From NCBI GenBank assembly GCA_047967505.1, contig CM106538.1: 64,000 nt of DNA; one strand, written 5' to 3'. The stretch is from Dipteris shenzhenensis. Taxonomy: Eukaryota; Polypodiophyta; Polypodiopsida; Gleicheniales. The notes under the pieces are model-generated. The model was not told the origin of the DNA, did no database searches, and saw nothing but the letters and a program-made list of their open reading frames with translations. Below, piece after piece: positions 21,673-32,146 of this stretch; the first letter of the stretch is position 1; each line of letters begins with the position of its first letter. A program made the position numbers and the translations under genes.

Positions 21673-23125
21673 TGGAGGTACTAGGACAGTTAGACAGCGT
21701 TGCCCTCTTGCCCCCTTTCTTTTCCTCTTTGTGGCGGAGGCCATAAGATATTTTCTACGCTCTCAGGCCGTTGGTCTTTCAGGCATGCGACTCCCGATCC
21801 GACAAAAGGAGGAGCTACTAGACTCAGAGTTTGCGGACGACACAGCTTTGTTTGTGGAGGGATCAGTTGCAAGCCTTGAGACGGTCAGGGGGAATCTGGC
21901 CATTTATTGCGAGGCCTTTGGAACACATATCAATTGGTTTCTTCACGGGCACAGAGGGGGTCCAGGAGATCTGTAACTAGGGGGCAGCCCACGGCTTCAG
22001 GTGGATCCTGCGTAGACAGACAATGCGTAGACAGACAGCGAGATACCTAGGATGTTAGGTGGGGCTGGATATCACGGCAAAGCAGCAAATTGATATGGTT
22101 CTAGAGAGTGTTTGGCGCAATCTTCTATATTGGAGCTCGGCCAGACTCTCCCTTGGAGGCAGAGCTCGGCGCATAACTTTCTCTGGGCAAGTTTGAATGG
22201 CACACGGAACACTAGGGCTAGAGTGGCATGGTAAACAATGGTCCTTCCACAGTCACATGGCGGGTTGGGTATCATGACTTGGAGATGCAACGCCAGGCCT
22301 TCCAAGGCAAGCTAGTGATTCGGACTTCTCAGAAACACCCCCCGGCCAGGTGGTCAATGGAAACAGTCTTAAAGGTGGATCTCCTTGGAGGCACCGCTCA
22401 GAGGGAGAGGATCCCCATTCATGAGGAGGGAAGAGTTCGAGAGACAGTCAATTCTTTGGCACCTGGAGGTCAAAGATGCAGACGGACGGATATTAGGGAA
22501 GAGGACACACACTGAATGAACACAATTGGGCAGTGCCCCAACGAGATCCTTTGACACTTGGAAACAACTCCCCAAGGATACAGAGGCTAGGGCAAGGCAC
22601 TCTCTCACCTGTGAGGAGCAGGTATATGGATGGCAAAGATTGATTCAATGATCGCCAAAGGATAGTGTTTTGGGAGACAGTGTCCAGCATCACTGCCTGG
22701 AACATCTGAGGTCACTCGTTGCAATCAAGGGATGGTAAGGCAACAGGTTCCACAGGCGACTACACTAGTAGCCATATGGCAGGACATTATCTTCACTCTG
22801 CATGCCAACTGAGAGCGTGGCGTTCCATGCTCACGAGGAACCGCTGAGCGACAAGAAAATTTCTGCAAGGCTTGGCTTGTAGGCATATTCTACATATTCT
22901 CCGCGGGAGATACCCATTGGATGTATAGGCCACAGTCCTGGTTGTTAGCCCCTGTTCTGGATAGTCCCTAGGCAGAGAGCAGGAATTGCCGGCAGGTTGG
23001 CTATGGACAGCCAGGCTTTTCTCTTTGTATTACCATCATCAGCCCTATTTTGGTAGCTGATTTGTATGGGGGTTTGTTTTCAAGCATTAATGGAAAGTTA
23101 TTTCCTTTGCAAAAGGAAAAATGCT
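21638..23125 (+). pseudogene. LINE-2 fragment: reverse transcriptase C-terminal half and 3' end
   Basis: From 21668 the reading TRTVRQRCPLAPFLFLFVAE followed by FADDTALFVEG matches the RT palm of plant L1-type LINEs (usually RQGCPLAP and FADDT). The catalytic FADD is intact. Downstream, in broken frames, are YLG and ITAKQQ. The fragment ends in a T- and A-rich 3' end (aatggaaagttatttccttt then caaaaggaaaaa near 23115). It is 5'-truncated inside RT, lacks the endonuclease and ORF1, and cannot be active. It is a different family from LINE-1. Confidence 0.8.
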
Positions 23126-23167
23126 ATGCAAACATGTCCAACACGCACATACCATGAGCAGCCATTG

Positions 23168-23292
23168 ACTCCTTCCCTAGTAACTCCAATACTCATACCA
23201 CACAATAGTTGCTATGACATCCCACATCATTAATGTTCGACAATGGCTGTACACAACCATCATATAAAGATATGCTCCCATTGCGCAAACAT
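23168..23292 (-). repeat. Right arm of the inverted repeat
   Basis: Reverse complement of 21541-21672 (see that entry). It overlaps the start of the 202-bp tandem duplication, and a more diverged relative of the unit start (gcaaacatgtccaacacgcac) lies at 23127. The arm therefore belongs to a local satellite-like family on this side. Confidence 0.8.
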
Positions 23293-23644
23293 GTTCAATG
23301 TGCACATACCACAAGCATCCATTGATACAAAGGTCTTCCTACTAGTGTCTATCAAAACTTTAAAGCGCATGGCATACTCAATCATGACAAAGGCTTCTCT
23401 CAAGGAGAAGGCTAATCAAAACTAGTTTACATCCTCTTCATCCAATGGCTGTACACAACCATCATATAAAGATATGCTCCCATTGCGCAAACATGTTCAA
23501 TGTGCACATACCACAAGCATCCATTGATACAAAGGTCTTCCTACTAGTGTCTATCAAAACTTTAAAGCGCATGGCATACTCAATCATGACAAAGGCTTCT
23601 CTCAAGGAGAAGGCTAATCAAAACTAGTTTACGTCCTCTTCATC
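23241..23644. repeat. Near-perfect 202-bp tandem duplication
   Basis: Units start caatggctgtacacaacc at 23241 and 23443. I saw a single difference near the end (acatcc versus acgtcc). The same 60-aa ORF therefore appears twice, with no recognisable function. Such identity implies a recent duplication or an assembly artefact. Confidence 0.93.
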
Positions 23645-24384
23645 CAAGGTACAATTGCATGTGAAGTCAAGAGAATTTCATTTTCGTCTCTCCAAACGAG
23701 CAAAAAGCTTAGAAAAGATAGCTGATAGGAGACATACCACTAGAAACCAAAAGAGTTATTACAATATTCACAAGACCCAAATGTCTATTGACCAAGGGGA
23801 GCTCATAGGAGGATAATATTTTCACCTTAACTTATACCAAAGATGTAATGGCTACAATGCATAGCATGAGGAACTTTTCTTTAACTTTTCTTGAATTATC
23901 ACTCTTTTAAAAGAGTTAAATCATGATATGGAGAAATAAAGGTAGTTTTGTACAAAAGGGAATACAAGGACAGAATCTCTACACACGTGGCAAGTGCCAT
24001 GTAAGCCTAGATTACACACATGAAGAAGTTGTGACCCAACAAATAGAAGAATTATGAGCTTAATTTAGACCTTTTTAATCTCATGGGTCCAAGGCAAGGG
24101 TCCAAGGCAAAGCAGTTTTACATCGCCACCAAGACAAGTCGTGGGGGGGCCTCGCAGCTATCATGAGCTGAAGTGAGAAAGGGGTCAACCGGAAGACTAC
24201 ATCTTTCCGACCACAAGATGACAATTGATTTAAAAAACCCTTACTGTTCATGGCAGCCAGACCTTACTTGTTTTGCATGTAGCTGGTCTATTTGAGCTGT
24301 CTACTTGTGTTGGACATCACAAAAATTATGACCCAATATATAGATGCTTATATCCCACTAGCACACTCAAATAAATTGGACCAA
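23645..24384. other. Non-coding DNA downstream of the S4/YlmH gene exons
   Basis: AT-rich with no domain-bearing ORF. I looked here on the minus strand for the missing S4 domain exon(s) and did not find them. Confidence 0.5.
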
Positions 24385-25164
24385 CTAGGTCAGTCTTAGA
24401 TTTCTTGCCTGTGTTAAAGAGGTCACGAGGTAGTTTGCTAGGTCAGGAACAATAAGTATCTGTGCACCAATATCGCCCTGCAATCAGTCAAAAACATAAC
24501 TCTCAGATATCTGTCCCAACCAGGAATTGAAGGCACCTTGAAGGGTTGAAGGATTCATCAAATTCCTTAGTAATCATAGTGTAGCATTTAGTAATAAAAC
24601 AAAACATGCAGCAGCTCATATACCTGTACTAGAATGTCACCGATTTTTTCTCGAGCGATTCCTGTATTAAGGATAGCACCAAGAAAATCACTGTGTGCAG
24701 CTGGATCAAACATAAAATCTCCCGTGATGCTGTGAAACAAAGGATCGTCTAAGTTGACGATAAGTACATACCACAAAGCTAGATTGCATTTCACTCCATA
24801 AAGCAAAAATTCAGACCTAAGTGCTGCAACTGCATCAGGGTATCCAATATCATCCTTCTCAACATCTGTAGAAATTGCCTCTTTATGTCCTACAGAAAGA
24901 CGACAACGCTCCGCCTATCCTGACAGCCAGACCCAAAGGGACAAACAAATTGTAACGTTAAATCAAGTATAACCAGACCTTACATTGGTCACTATTTTTC
25001 TAGGGGCAGGGCCACCAAAACCAGCACTATACCTGAGAATAGCCTCCAGATACAACAACGCCAACATCTGCTAGACGTTTTAACACTTTGAGAGCGTCAT
25101 CTATGGCTGGAGGTGTCAGAAAATCAGAATGGATCACCTCCCACCTCTCAGCCGCTTTTTTTGC
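24385..25164 (-). CDS. S4/YlmH-family (photosystem II S4 domain protein-like), exons 3-6
   Basis: Minus-strand exons: exon 3 25164-25033 (AKKAAERWEVIHSDFLTPPA ... VVVSGGYSQ); exon 4 24914-24817 (AERCRLSVGHKE ... DIGYPDAVAALR); exon 5 24729-24624 (ITGDFMFDPAAHSDFLGAIL then NTGIAREKIGDILVQ); exon 6 from 24477 (GDIGAQILIVPDLANYLVTS then LTQ). Introns 3-5 are 118, 87 and 146 bp, all GT-AG, with phases that join without a break. FLGAIL, GIAREKIGDILVQ and WEV..DFLTPP are signatures of the YlmH family of RNA-binding S4 proteins, whose plant member is a chloroplast protein linked to photosystem II. After LTQ the frame reads ARNLRLT and then TAG (24387-24385); alternatively a GC-type donor (CAG|GCAAGA) ends exon 6 at 24409. 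The S4 domain itself is not visible, so this copy may be truncated. Exons 1-2 lie at 54.1-54.6 kb. Confidence 0.88.
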
Positions 25165-25842
25165 CTGTACACAACCAATTAACAAACATGAGAATTTCAG
25201 CAATTCTCAGCTGTAAGCCACCACAACCAGGATCTCACATTGCCATATTTCAATTTCTGTGATGCAAATACATAAGAACTGAGACTGAGTACTATATTGT
25301 TCACTAACATAAAGGCATTTATGAGACTCATGTCAATGCAGCATTAAAAGACACTAAGATAGCAAAACCACTACAAAATAACAGAGAATTTTAAATATAT
25401 AAAAAGAAGTGAATAATAACAATGGATTTGGTTATGTTTGGAAAACAATGTTAGGTTGGAAGTGTACAGAACACCCTGCAGAAGATTTCACAATTTCCAG
25501 AGGGGTATATTTTTTCTTCCATATTTAAAAACTGTGATTTACGCACCCTAGTTTGCTCACATATCCATGCCAACTATTACAGAATATGAAGATGATGAAA
25601 TCTGAAGTGAAGTCAGATTCCCAGTCCCAAAATCCAAACGAGAGAAGTTAGGCTAAATTTCCACAACACCCCAAAAAACAACAACAACAACTAATGCTAA
25701 CACAAGGGAGCCAAGGTGAACCAACCCACATATTTTTTTAAAAATGAAACACCAACACAAACACAAGAAAACAATTATTATCATTTATTTTTTATTAGTT
25801 AGCTTTTATTTGTTTATTTTAAATTTAAAATGAGAGCTTCAA
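25165..25842 (-). other. Intron sequence and 3' end of the LINE-3 fragment
   Basis: AT-rich non-coding DNA. The LINE-3 frame from 32147 continues across the gypsy-2 target site (ttcaa, 25838-25842) for about three codons to TAA near 25829, then reads into AT-rich sequence, so the LINE's 3' end lies here. A short CAA repeat is at about 25677-25692. Confidence 0.5.
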
Positions 25843-26302
25843 TGTTATGCTCTAGTCGAGATAGCATGACCTCGGATAGATCGGTGGGCATTTTCTCTAA
25901 GATGACCAACTTTTGTAATAATTAATGTGCGTAATTAAATGGTCAAGAGAAGTAACTGCCAAGGTCCTAGGTGAGGGCGTAATGGCATTGACTAGATAGT
26001 TCTAATAGGGCTTGGGCCTAGGTGCATCTAAATGTGAAAATTGCCAAGGGGCAATTTGTTTTAAAGGAACTCCAAGAGAGGGGTGAAAAAGGATGCATCT
26101 AAGTAAGGGCCTAGAATGTGAACATGTGGCCAGGAACTATCTAGGGAGATGTGGGTCTCAAGGATAAGGATGAGGAAAAATAACGAAGAAATGGACGTAA
26201 TGAGACGAATCCTTCCTTGAGAGTTTGGCTGGGTGGATAAACTTGTTGCCAACGCCCGTGATTACTTGGGTTTTAGGAACGAATTTAGAGAAGGGTGTTA
26301 CA
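25843..26302 (+). repeat. gypsy-2 5' LTR (460 bp)
   Basis: TGTTATGCTCTAGTCG ... GGGTGTTACA, with TG...CA ends, identical in length to the 3' LTR and matching it except at 26050. Confidence 0.97.
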
Positions 26303-26304
26303 CT

Positions 26305-26316
26305 TGGTATCAGAGC
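26305..26316 (+). other. gypsy-2 primer-binding site
   Basis: TGGTATCAGAGC, two bases after the LTR, complementary to initiator methionine tRNA. Confidence 0.95.
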
Positions 26317-27010
26317 GCAGGAATTTAGAGAGGGTTCGAGGGACAGACGGAATTTATGCTGGCGCTACTCGTGGATTACGGAGGGAGACCTTCGACGAGG
26401 ATGGTCCGTGACTGACGTCAGTAAGTGAGAGTCGACGGGCAGCGAAAATTTGATCGACGAAAAACGCGCAGCAAAGGGGTTTCGTTGAGTTTGAGAAACA
26501 GGTACTGTAACAGGCTGAAAGGATCGCCCTCGCCGGAGATGCCATCGCCCATCTGCAGTGTTGGTCCTGAGGCTTAGCTCTTGCAAGGGCGAGGGGCGAG
26601 TTCCTTGAGCTCCAACTGGATATCGAGAAGTCTGAGCGTAGTGGAGCGCAGGTACGTAGGGGGTCTACGATTTGGCGATCTCGCAGCGTGGTGGTTTGCC
26701 GGTCAGTCGGGACTTTTCAAATGGTGGCTGGACCTAGAGGGTCGCCGTGACGACGGAGAGCAGCAGTTTGGAGCGATGGGAAATCAGAGACGTGATTGAG
26801 CGACGAACATAATCAGGCGCAGCTTCAGTTTACACCTGACGAAAAGCCCAGGGAGCATTTTTTCCGTTCGCTTCAGTTTATCGTTTTTCGCAGAGTGAAA
26901 ATTTATTTATTTTTTTTTTTTTTAAACCAGAAAAAGGAGGCAGTATATATTTTCCTTTATTTTTTTTTTTTTTTTTTTTAAAGAAGAAAAAAAAAATCCC
27001 TTCCAACAAA
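26317..27010 (+). other. gypsy-2 untranslated leader
   Basis: About 690 bp between PBS and gag, ending in T- and A-homopolymers (26900-26998) just before the gag ATG at 27011. No convincing ORF. Confidence 0.6.
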
Positions 27011-27994
27011 ATGGAACCAGAAGGGCAGAGTTCAAGGGTGAATCCTAGTGAGTCTAGAGCTCAATCTACACAACAGATGTCACATCACGCAGCACCTACA
27101 TTGATTGGTAGGATCTCAATATTAGAGGATGCTTTACAGCAGATTATGAACCAGCAGCTTCAGGTGAATGCTGGTCAAAATGAGATTAGGGAGATGGTGC
27201 AAGCCTTGTCGGCTAGACCGTCTAGGATTGACAAGGGCAAAGCTCCAGCAGAGCCAGAGCCCAGTGTACATTCCTTAGAGCGCGCTAGAGTCAAAGTGCC
27301 CAATATTGCTAATTATAGACCGGAGAAGTACGCTGGTCGGATGACCGAGCGCAGCTCTGATGTGATCGAGGTTTGGTTGCACAAGTGGGAAGAAGCCTTC
27401 GCCATTTGTGAGATTAAATCCGATCTAAAGAAAATCCGCGAGGCCACACACCTGTTTATTGAGGCAGCGGACAGATGGTGGATAAAGCAACAGAAGGATC
27501 AAGTTGCTCCAACCACTTGGGAAGGGTTCAAAACTGAATTCAAGAAACACTTTCTCCCACCTGATGAAGAATCCCGAGCTTGGGATGCTTATAGAAATCT
27601 TCGTCAGAGGAGCTTGTCAGTGGCAGAGTACACTGACAAATTTAGGGAATGTGTTATGAAAATAACAGACCCTCTCCCTATGTCGGTTCAGTTAAAAGAC
27701 TATATTTATGGACTGAACGACAAGATAAAAATGGAAGTTCGGGCTAAATATGTGACTACATTAGATGAATCTATAGCAGTAGCCCTGAACTATGAGGATG
27801 CCAGAGGTAGGTCTGGTGGATTTGTGCAGGCAGGGACTCAGTATGAGCACCCGAGGAAAGGGGGATTTCAGAGGAAATGGGTTTCAAAGACAAGTGTCTC
27901 GCAGCCAAGTGGCCAAACCAAGCAGGTGAAGCCGGTTGAGGGACCAGCAAAAACAAGTACCACCGTTGGGGTGAAAAGGAAAATACCTCATTGA
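27011..27994 (+). CDS. gypsy-2 gag (capsid part)
   Basis: 327 codons from ATG 27011. A short polar N-terminus is followed by a helical stretch (ILEDALQQIMNQQLQ) and the retrotransposon Gag core: KVPNIANYRPEKYAG, VIEVWLHKWEEAFAI, RWWIKQQKD, FKKHFLPPDEESRAWDAY and SVAEYTDKFRECVMK. It ends in a Lys-rich tail with stop TGA at 27992. The nucleocapsid zinc knuckle, normally the end of Gag, is found in the -1 frame just after (28031-28070). Either a one-base deletion or a programmed -1 shift therefore separates them. Gag forms the virus-like particle that packages the element RNA. Confidence 0.92.
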   Translation: MEPEGQSSRVNPSESRAQSTQQMSHHAAPTLIGRISILEDALQQIMNQQLQVNAGQNEIREMVQALSARPSRIDKGKAPAEPEPSVHSLERARVKVPNIANYRPEKYAGRMTERSSDVIEVWLHKWEEAFAICEIKSDLKKIREATHLFIEAADRWWIKQQKDQVAPTTWEGFKTEFKKHFLPPDEESRAWDAYRNLRQRSLSVAEYTDKFRECVMKITDPLPMSVQLKDYIYGLNDKIKMEVRAKYVTTLDESIAVALNYEDARGRSGGFVQAGTQYEHPRKGGFQRKWVSKTSVSQPSGQTKQVKPVEGPAKTSTTVGVKRKIPH

Positions 27995-30333
27995 CCCCTG
28001 AACAAAAAGAGAAAGCTAGGAAAGAAGGATTGTGCTTCGGCTGCCTTCAGCGACATCAGTGGAAGGATTGTCCACTAAACAAAGATCGTCGCACGGCTAA
28101 TATGATAATATCTGAATGCGACGTAGAAATGCAGGAGAGTCCCAGTGCGGAACATTTGCAGATGCAACTGGCGGGACCTTCTCAGAGGTTAGTACCTTGT
28201 TTGTTATGTGTATCTGTTGCTAAGTTAGTGACGAGTGCACCTGATAACATCCTATCTAAGCCCGCAGCAACGGGGTATACAGCCTTCAATGATACGGAGC
28301 TAATCAAAATGAAAGGGCAAGTGGCCAATCATGATGTCATTGTGTTGTTTGACTCAGCGTCGACTCACAATGTGATTAACTCCAAGCTCGTGAAGAGGCT
28401 GAAATTAAAGACAAGTCCATCTGACTATGCGTACACAGTCAGGATGGCAGACGGAAGTTCAACTGAAGTATGGGACCAAAGGGTTACCCAGTTGGAGCTT
28501 CGGATTCAGGACTATACTGAGAAGCTTGATTTTGAAATGACCAAGCTTGCTCATGCGGATATAGCCCTGGGAATGGCGTGGCATTCTAGTAAGAATCCAG
28601 CCATTGATTGGAAAAAGCACGTATATCAATTCAAGATGAATGATGTGCTTTATGTCTTGCGAGGTGAAAAAGATATACCTCAGGGACCGTTGGTTTCCGT
28701 GATGGAAATCAGAAAGGCTCAAGTAGAGTTTTTGTACCTTTGCACCGCATCGGTAGAGCCGGTGGATGAGTCTTCGGCTAGCACTGATGTTACGCAAAGT
28801 GGTGAGATGGCCAAGCTGGCTAATCTTATAACAGAGGAGTTCTCTGAATGCTTTAGGGATGAACTACCTTATGGGTTACCTCCAGAGCGGAAAGTTCAGC
28901 ATAAGATTGAACTGATCCCGGGGGCAGAGCCTGTAAATAGACCTCCCTATAGAATGAGTTTTACTGAAGAAGCGGAGGTGCGTAGGCAACTGGAAGAATA
29001 CCTCAAGTTGGGGCAGATTCAACCAAGTTTCTCACCTTTTGCTTCACCAGTGATATTAAAGAGGAAAAAGGATGATACGTTTCGCCTCTGTATAGATTAC
29101 AGAGCATTGAATAATATCACTGTTAAGCACAGGTATCCGATGGCTCGGATTGATGATTTGCTAGATGCATTACATGGAGCCGTGATTTTCAGCAAGATAG
29201 ATCTTAAGTGCGGCTATCATCAGATCCGGATTAGAGCCGAGGATGTGCATAAAACCGCTTTTAGAAGCAGGTTTGGTCATTATGAGTTTTTGGTAATGCC
29301 CTTCGGACTTACCAATGCTCCAGCGACCTTCGTCATGCTTATGAACGATTTACTACGTCCGTATATCGGAAAGTTCGTAGTACATTTTATTGACGATATT
29401 TTGATATTCAGTAAAAGTGTTACTGAGCATTGTGAACACTTAAGGATAGTGTTCAGTACTTTGAGGAAAGCCAGTCTTTACGTGAATAAAAAGAAAACTA
29501 TACTGTGTATGGTTAGGCTTGAGTATTTAGGGTTCATAATTACTCCACAGGGGGTAGAAATGGATCCGAAGAAAGTGGCTGCGATACTAACTTGGCCAAT
29601 CCCTCAGAGTCTGACCGCGTTGCGATCATTCTTGGGATTTGTCCAGTTTTATAGAAGGCATATCAAAGGATATTCCGAAATAGTATCGCCATTGACTGAT
29701 CTGACCTCAGATAAAGTACCTTTTATTTGGGGACAGAATCAACAAGAAAGTTTTAACACCATAAAACAAGCTGTGGTCTCAGGACCGGTGTTAAAAATAG
29801 TTGATCCCCAGAAACCGTTGTTCCTAGAAACCGATGCAAGTGGCATTGCGGTAGGAGCAGTCCTCCTTCAAGAGGGAAGGCCAGTAGCCTTTGAAAGCAA
29901 GAAGCTTTCTCCCTCTCAAAGGAATTGGCCAACTCATGAATTGGAGTTGTATGCTGTTATCCATGCTTTGAAAACATGGAGGCATTATCTGTATGGTTCA
30001 GAGTTTTATGTGGATGTGGATCATGATACTCTGAAACATTTCTGTAAACAGCCTGACTTGAGGGGCCGCCAAGCTAGGTGGGCCGAGCTCATGCAGGAGT
30101 TTAATCTAACGATTCGGTACCGAAGAGGAAAAGACAATAAGGTAGCTGATGCGTTGTCTCGCATTATGCACAACCTGAGTTTCACGGTATTAGAGAGTGC
30201 TCTAATGACCGAGATCAGAGAAACTCAAAAGGTGGACGAGTTTGTCCAGAGCTTATGGCCTAAGCTCCCGGGGAAAATGAAAAGGATGACCTGGCATCCA
30301 GAAAAGGCCAAACTTATGCAAGATATACCATAA
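27940..30333 (+). pseudogene. gypsy-2 zinc knuckle, protease, reverse transcriptase, RNase H
   Basis: The frame is open from 27940 and overlaps gag by 55 nt. No ATG starts it; 27991 is TTG. CFGCLQRHQWKDC is a CCHC-type knuckle. The protease has LFDSASTHNVINS, with DSA where DSG is usual. RT carries [52 protein letters not shown] and FIDDILIFSKS, with the catalytic DD intact. RNase H follows (LETDASGIAVGAVLLQEGR, ELELYAVIHALKTWRHYLYG, KDNKVADALSRI). TAA at 30331 ends the frame, and the protein continues one frame earlier (TIRDGMLVRNGKVVV). Apart from the frame breaks, the catalytic residues look intact. Confidence 0.92.
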
Positions 30334-31669
30334 GGGATGGTATGCTAGTTAGAAATGGCAAGGTTGTAGTACCTGGTCAGAATGATCTCAGGCAGAGAGT
30401 CATTCGACAATGCCATGATAGCCCGTGTGCGGGACATCCAGGAGTCGAGAAGACCTATGATCTCGTGAAGCGAGATTTCTTTTGGCCAAAGATGAAAAAG
30501 CATATTCATGAATATGTGACACGGTGTTTCTCGTGTCAGGTAAGTAAGGCCGAGCGGGTGAAGCCACCCGGACTTTTACAGCCCTTGGAAATACCACTAA
30601 GCAAGTGGGAGAGCATTTCCATGGATTTTATTGTAGGGCTACCTGCAACACAAGGAGGGTATAATTCTATCCTTGTGGTGGTTGATCGTCTAACCAAGAT
30701 GGCTCACTTCATTCCGACTAGGGAGTCTGTTAGTGCCCCGCAAGTGGCGGATTTGTTCATTAGACATATATTCCGTCTGCATGGATTACCTAGATCCATA
30801 GTGTCAGACAGAGATGTCAGGTTTACCGGTCACTTTTGGACAGCGGTATTTGAGACCCTAAGGACTGAGTTGGGAATGAGTAGTGGGGATCATCTGAGAC
30901 GGATGGTCAGACGGAGAGAGTCAACCAGACTTTAGAGGATATGCTGAGAGCATATGTGTCATTGAGGCAACATACATGGGACAAGTGGTTGCCATTGTTG
31001 GAGTTTGCCTACAATGATCGAAAACATTCATCTACCGGGTTCAGTCCGTTTGAGCTGAACTATGGTTGTAGACCAGCCAATCCAACTATAGTTGGAGTAC
31101 CTCAGAAAGTGCCTAGTGCCGCGAACTTTGTAGTTCAGATGCGGGAGATGCTAGCACTTGCGAGAGCTAACATCCGCCAGGCTATGGATAGAGCCAAGGT
31201 GTATGCGGATGAAAATCGGTCTATAAGAGTATTTGAAGAAGGAGAAAAAGTTTTTCTCAGAATTCCTTCGCACTCGAAGTCGTTGACTTCAGGAGAGTGT
31301 GCTAAGTTATCACCTCGATACTGTGGGCCGTGGTTAATTCTAAAGAGAATAGGCAGTGTAGCCTATAAATTAGAATTGCCACAGGGGTGTAAGGTGCACC
31401 CGGTTTTTCATGTTTCGCGCTTAAAGAAATTTTTGCATACAGGTGACTCACTAATCGAAGGTGTGGTTTTGTTTCAGGAGATAGAGGATATTGCAAGGCG
31501 CAAACCAACCAGAATCCTGGACCGAGGAACAATGCAAATACGAAATCGGAAGATACCCACGGTGTTGGTTGCATGGCATGGTCAGCCTCTATCGGAAGCT
31601 ACCTGGGAATCCGTATACCAGTTGCGGAGAGCATTCCCAGATTTCATCATCGAGGACGCTGATGCTTGA
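30315..31669 (+). pseudogene. gypsy-2 integrase and chromodomain-like C-terminus
   Basis: The zinc-binding HHCC region is CHDSPCAGHPGVEKTYDLVK ... CFSCQVSK. The catalytic core has SMDFIVGLPATQ, VVVDRLTKMAHFIPT and IVSDRDVRFTGHFW, then, after a one-base loss near 30880, ETDGQTERVNQTLEDML with the third acidic residue. LPLLEFAYNDRKHSSTGFSP and HPVFHVSRLKKFL follow. The last about 60 residues (PTRILDRGTMQIRNRKIPTV ... SEATWESVYQL) resemble the chromodomain tail of chromoviruses, which steers insertion to particular chromatin. The ORF ends TGA at 31667, just before the polypurine tract. Confidence 0.9.
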
Positions 31670-31681
31670 AGAGGGAAGGAA

Positions 31682-32141
31682 TGTTATGCTCTAGTCGAGA
31701 TAGCATGACCTCGGATAGATCGGTGGGCATTTTCTCTAAGATGACCAACTTTTGTAATAATTAATGTGCGTAATTAAATGGTCAAGAGAAGTAACTGCCA
31801 AGGTCCTAGGTGAGGGCGTAATGGCATTGACTAGATAGTTCTAATAGGGCTTGGGCCTAGGTGCATCTAAATGTGAAAATTGCCAAGGCGCAATTTGTTT
31901 TAAAGGAACTCCAAGAGAGGGGTGAAAAAGGATGCATCTAAGTAAGGGCCTAGAATGTGAACATGTGGCCAGGAACTATCTAGGGAGATGTGGGTCTCAA
32001 GGATAAGGATGAGGAAAAATAACGAAGAAATGGACGTAATGAGACGAATCCTTCCTTGAGAGTTTGGCTGGGTGGATAAACTTGTTGCCAACGCCCGTGA
32101 TTACTTGGGTTTTAGGAACGAATTTAGAGAAGGGTGTTACA
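31682..32141 (+). repeat. gypsy-2 3' LTR (460 bp)
   Basis: Matches the 5' LTR with one difference (31889) and is followed directly by TSD ttcaa. Confidence 0.97.
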
Positions 32142-32146
32142 TTCAA

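Larger units (their letters stand above)
25843..32141 (+). mobile_element. gypsy-2: young, full-length Ty3/gypsy element with chromodomain-like tail
   Basis: 6299 bp, flanked by the 5-bp TSD ttcaa (25838-25842 and 32142-32146). LTRs are 460 bp each and differ at one position by eye (26050 versus 31889). Order: LTR, PBS, gag, zinc knuckle, protease, RT, RNase H, integrase with HHCC, a chromodomain-like C-terminus, polypurine tract (gaagagggaaggaa, 31668-31681), LTR. That order is Ty3/gypsy. It is inserted in the LINE-3 fragment. Three one-base frame changes (about 27.95, 30.32 and 30.88 kb) interrupt an otherwise complete coding region. Confidence 0.96.

Noticed and set aside
27991-27993. Possible independent start of gypsy-2 pol
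   Set aside because: The codon is TTG and the frame is already open from 27940, so expression by frameshift from gag or a simple deletion is more likely.
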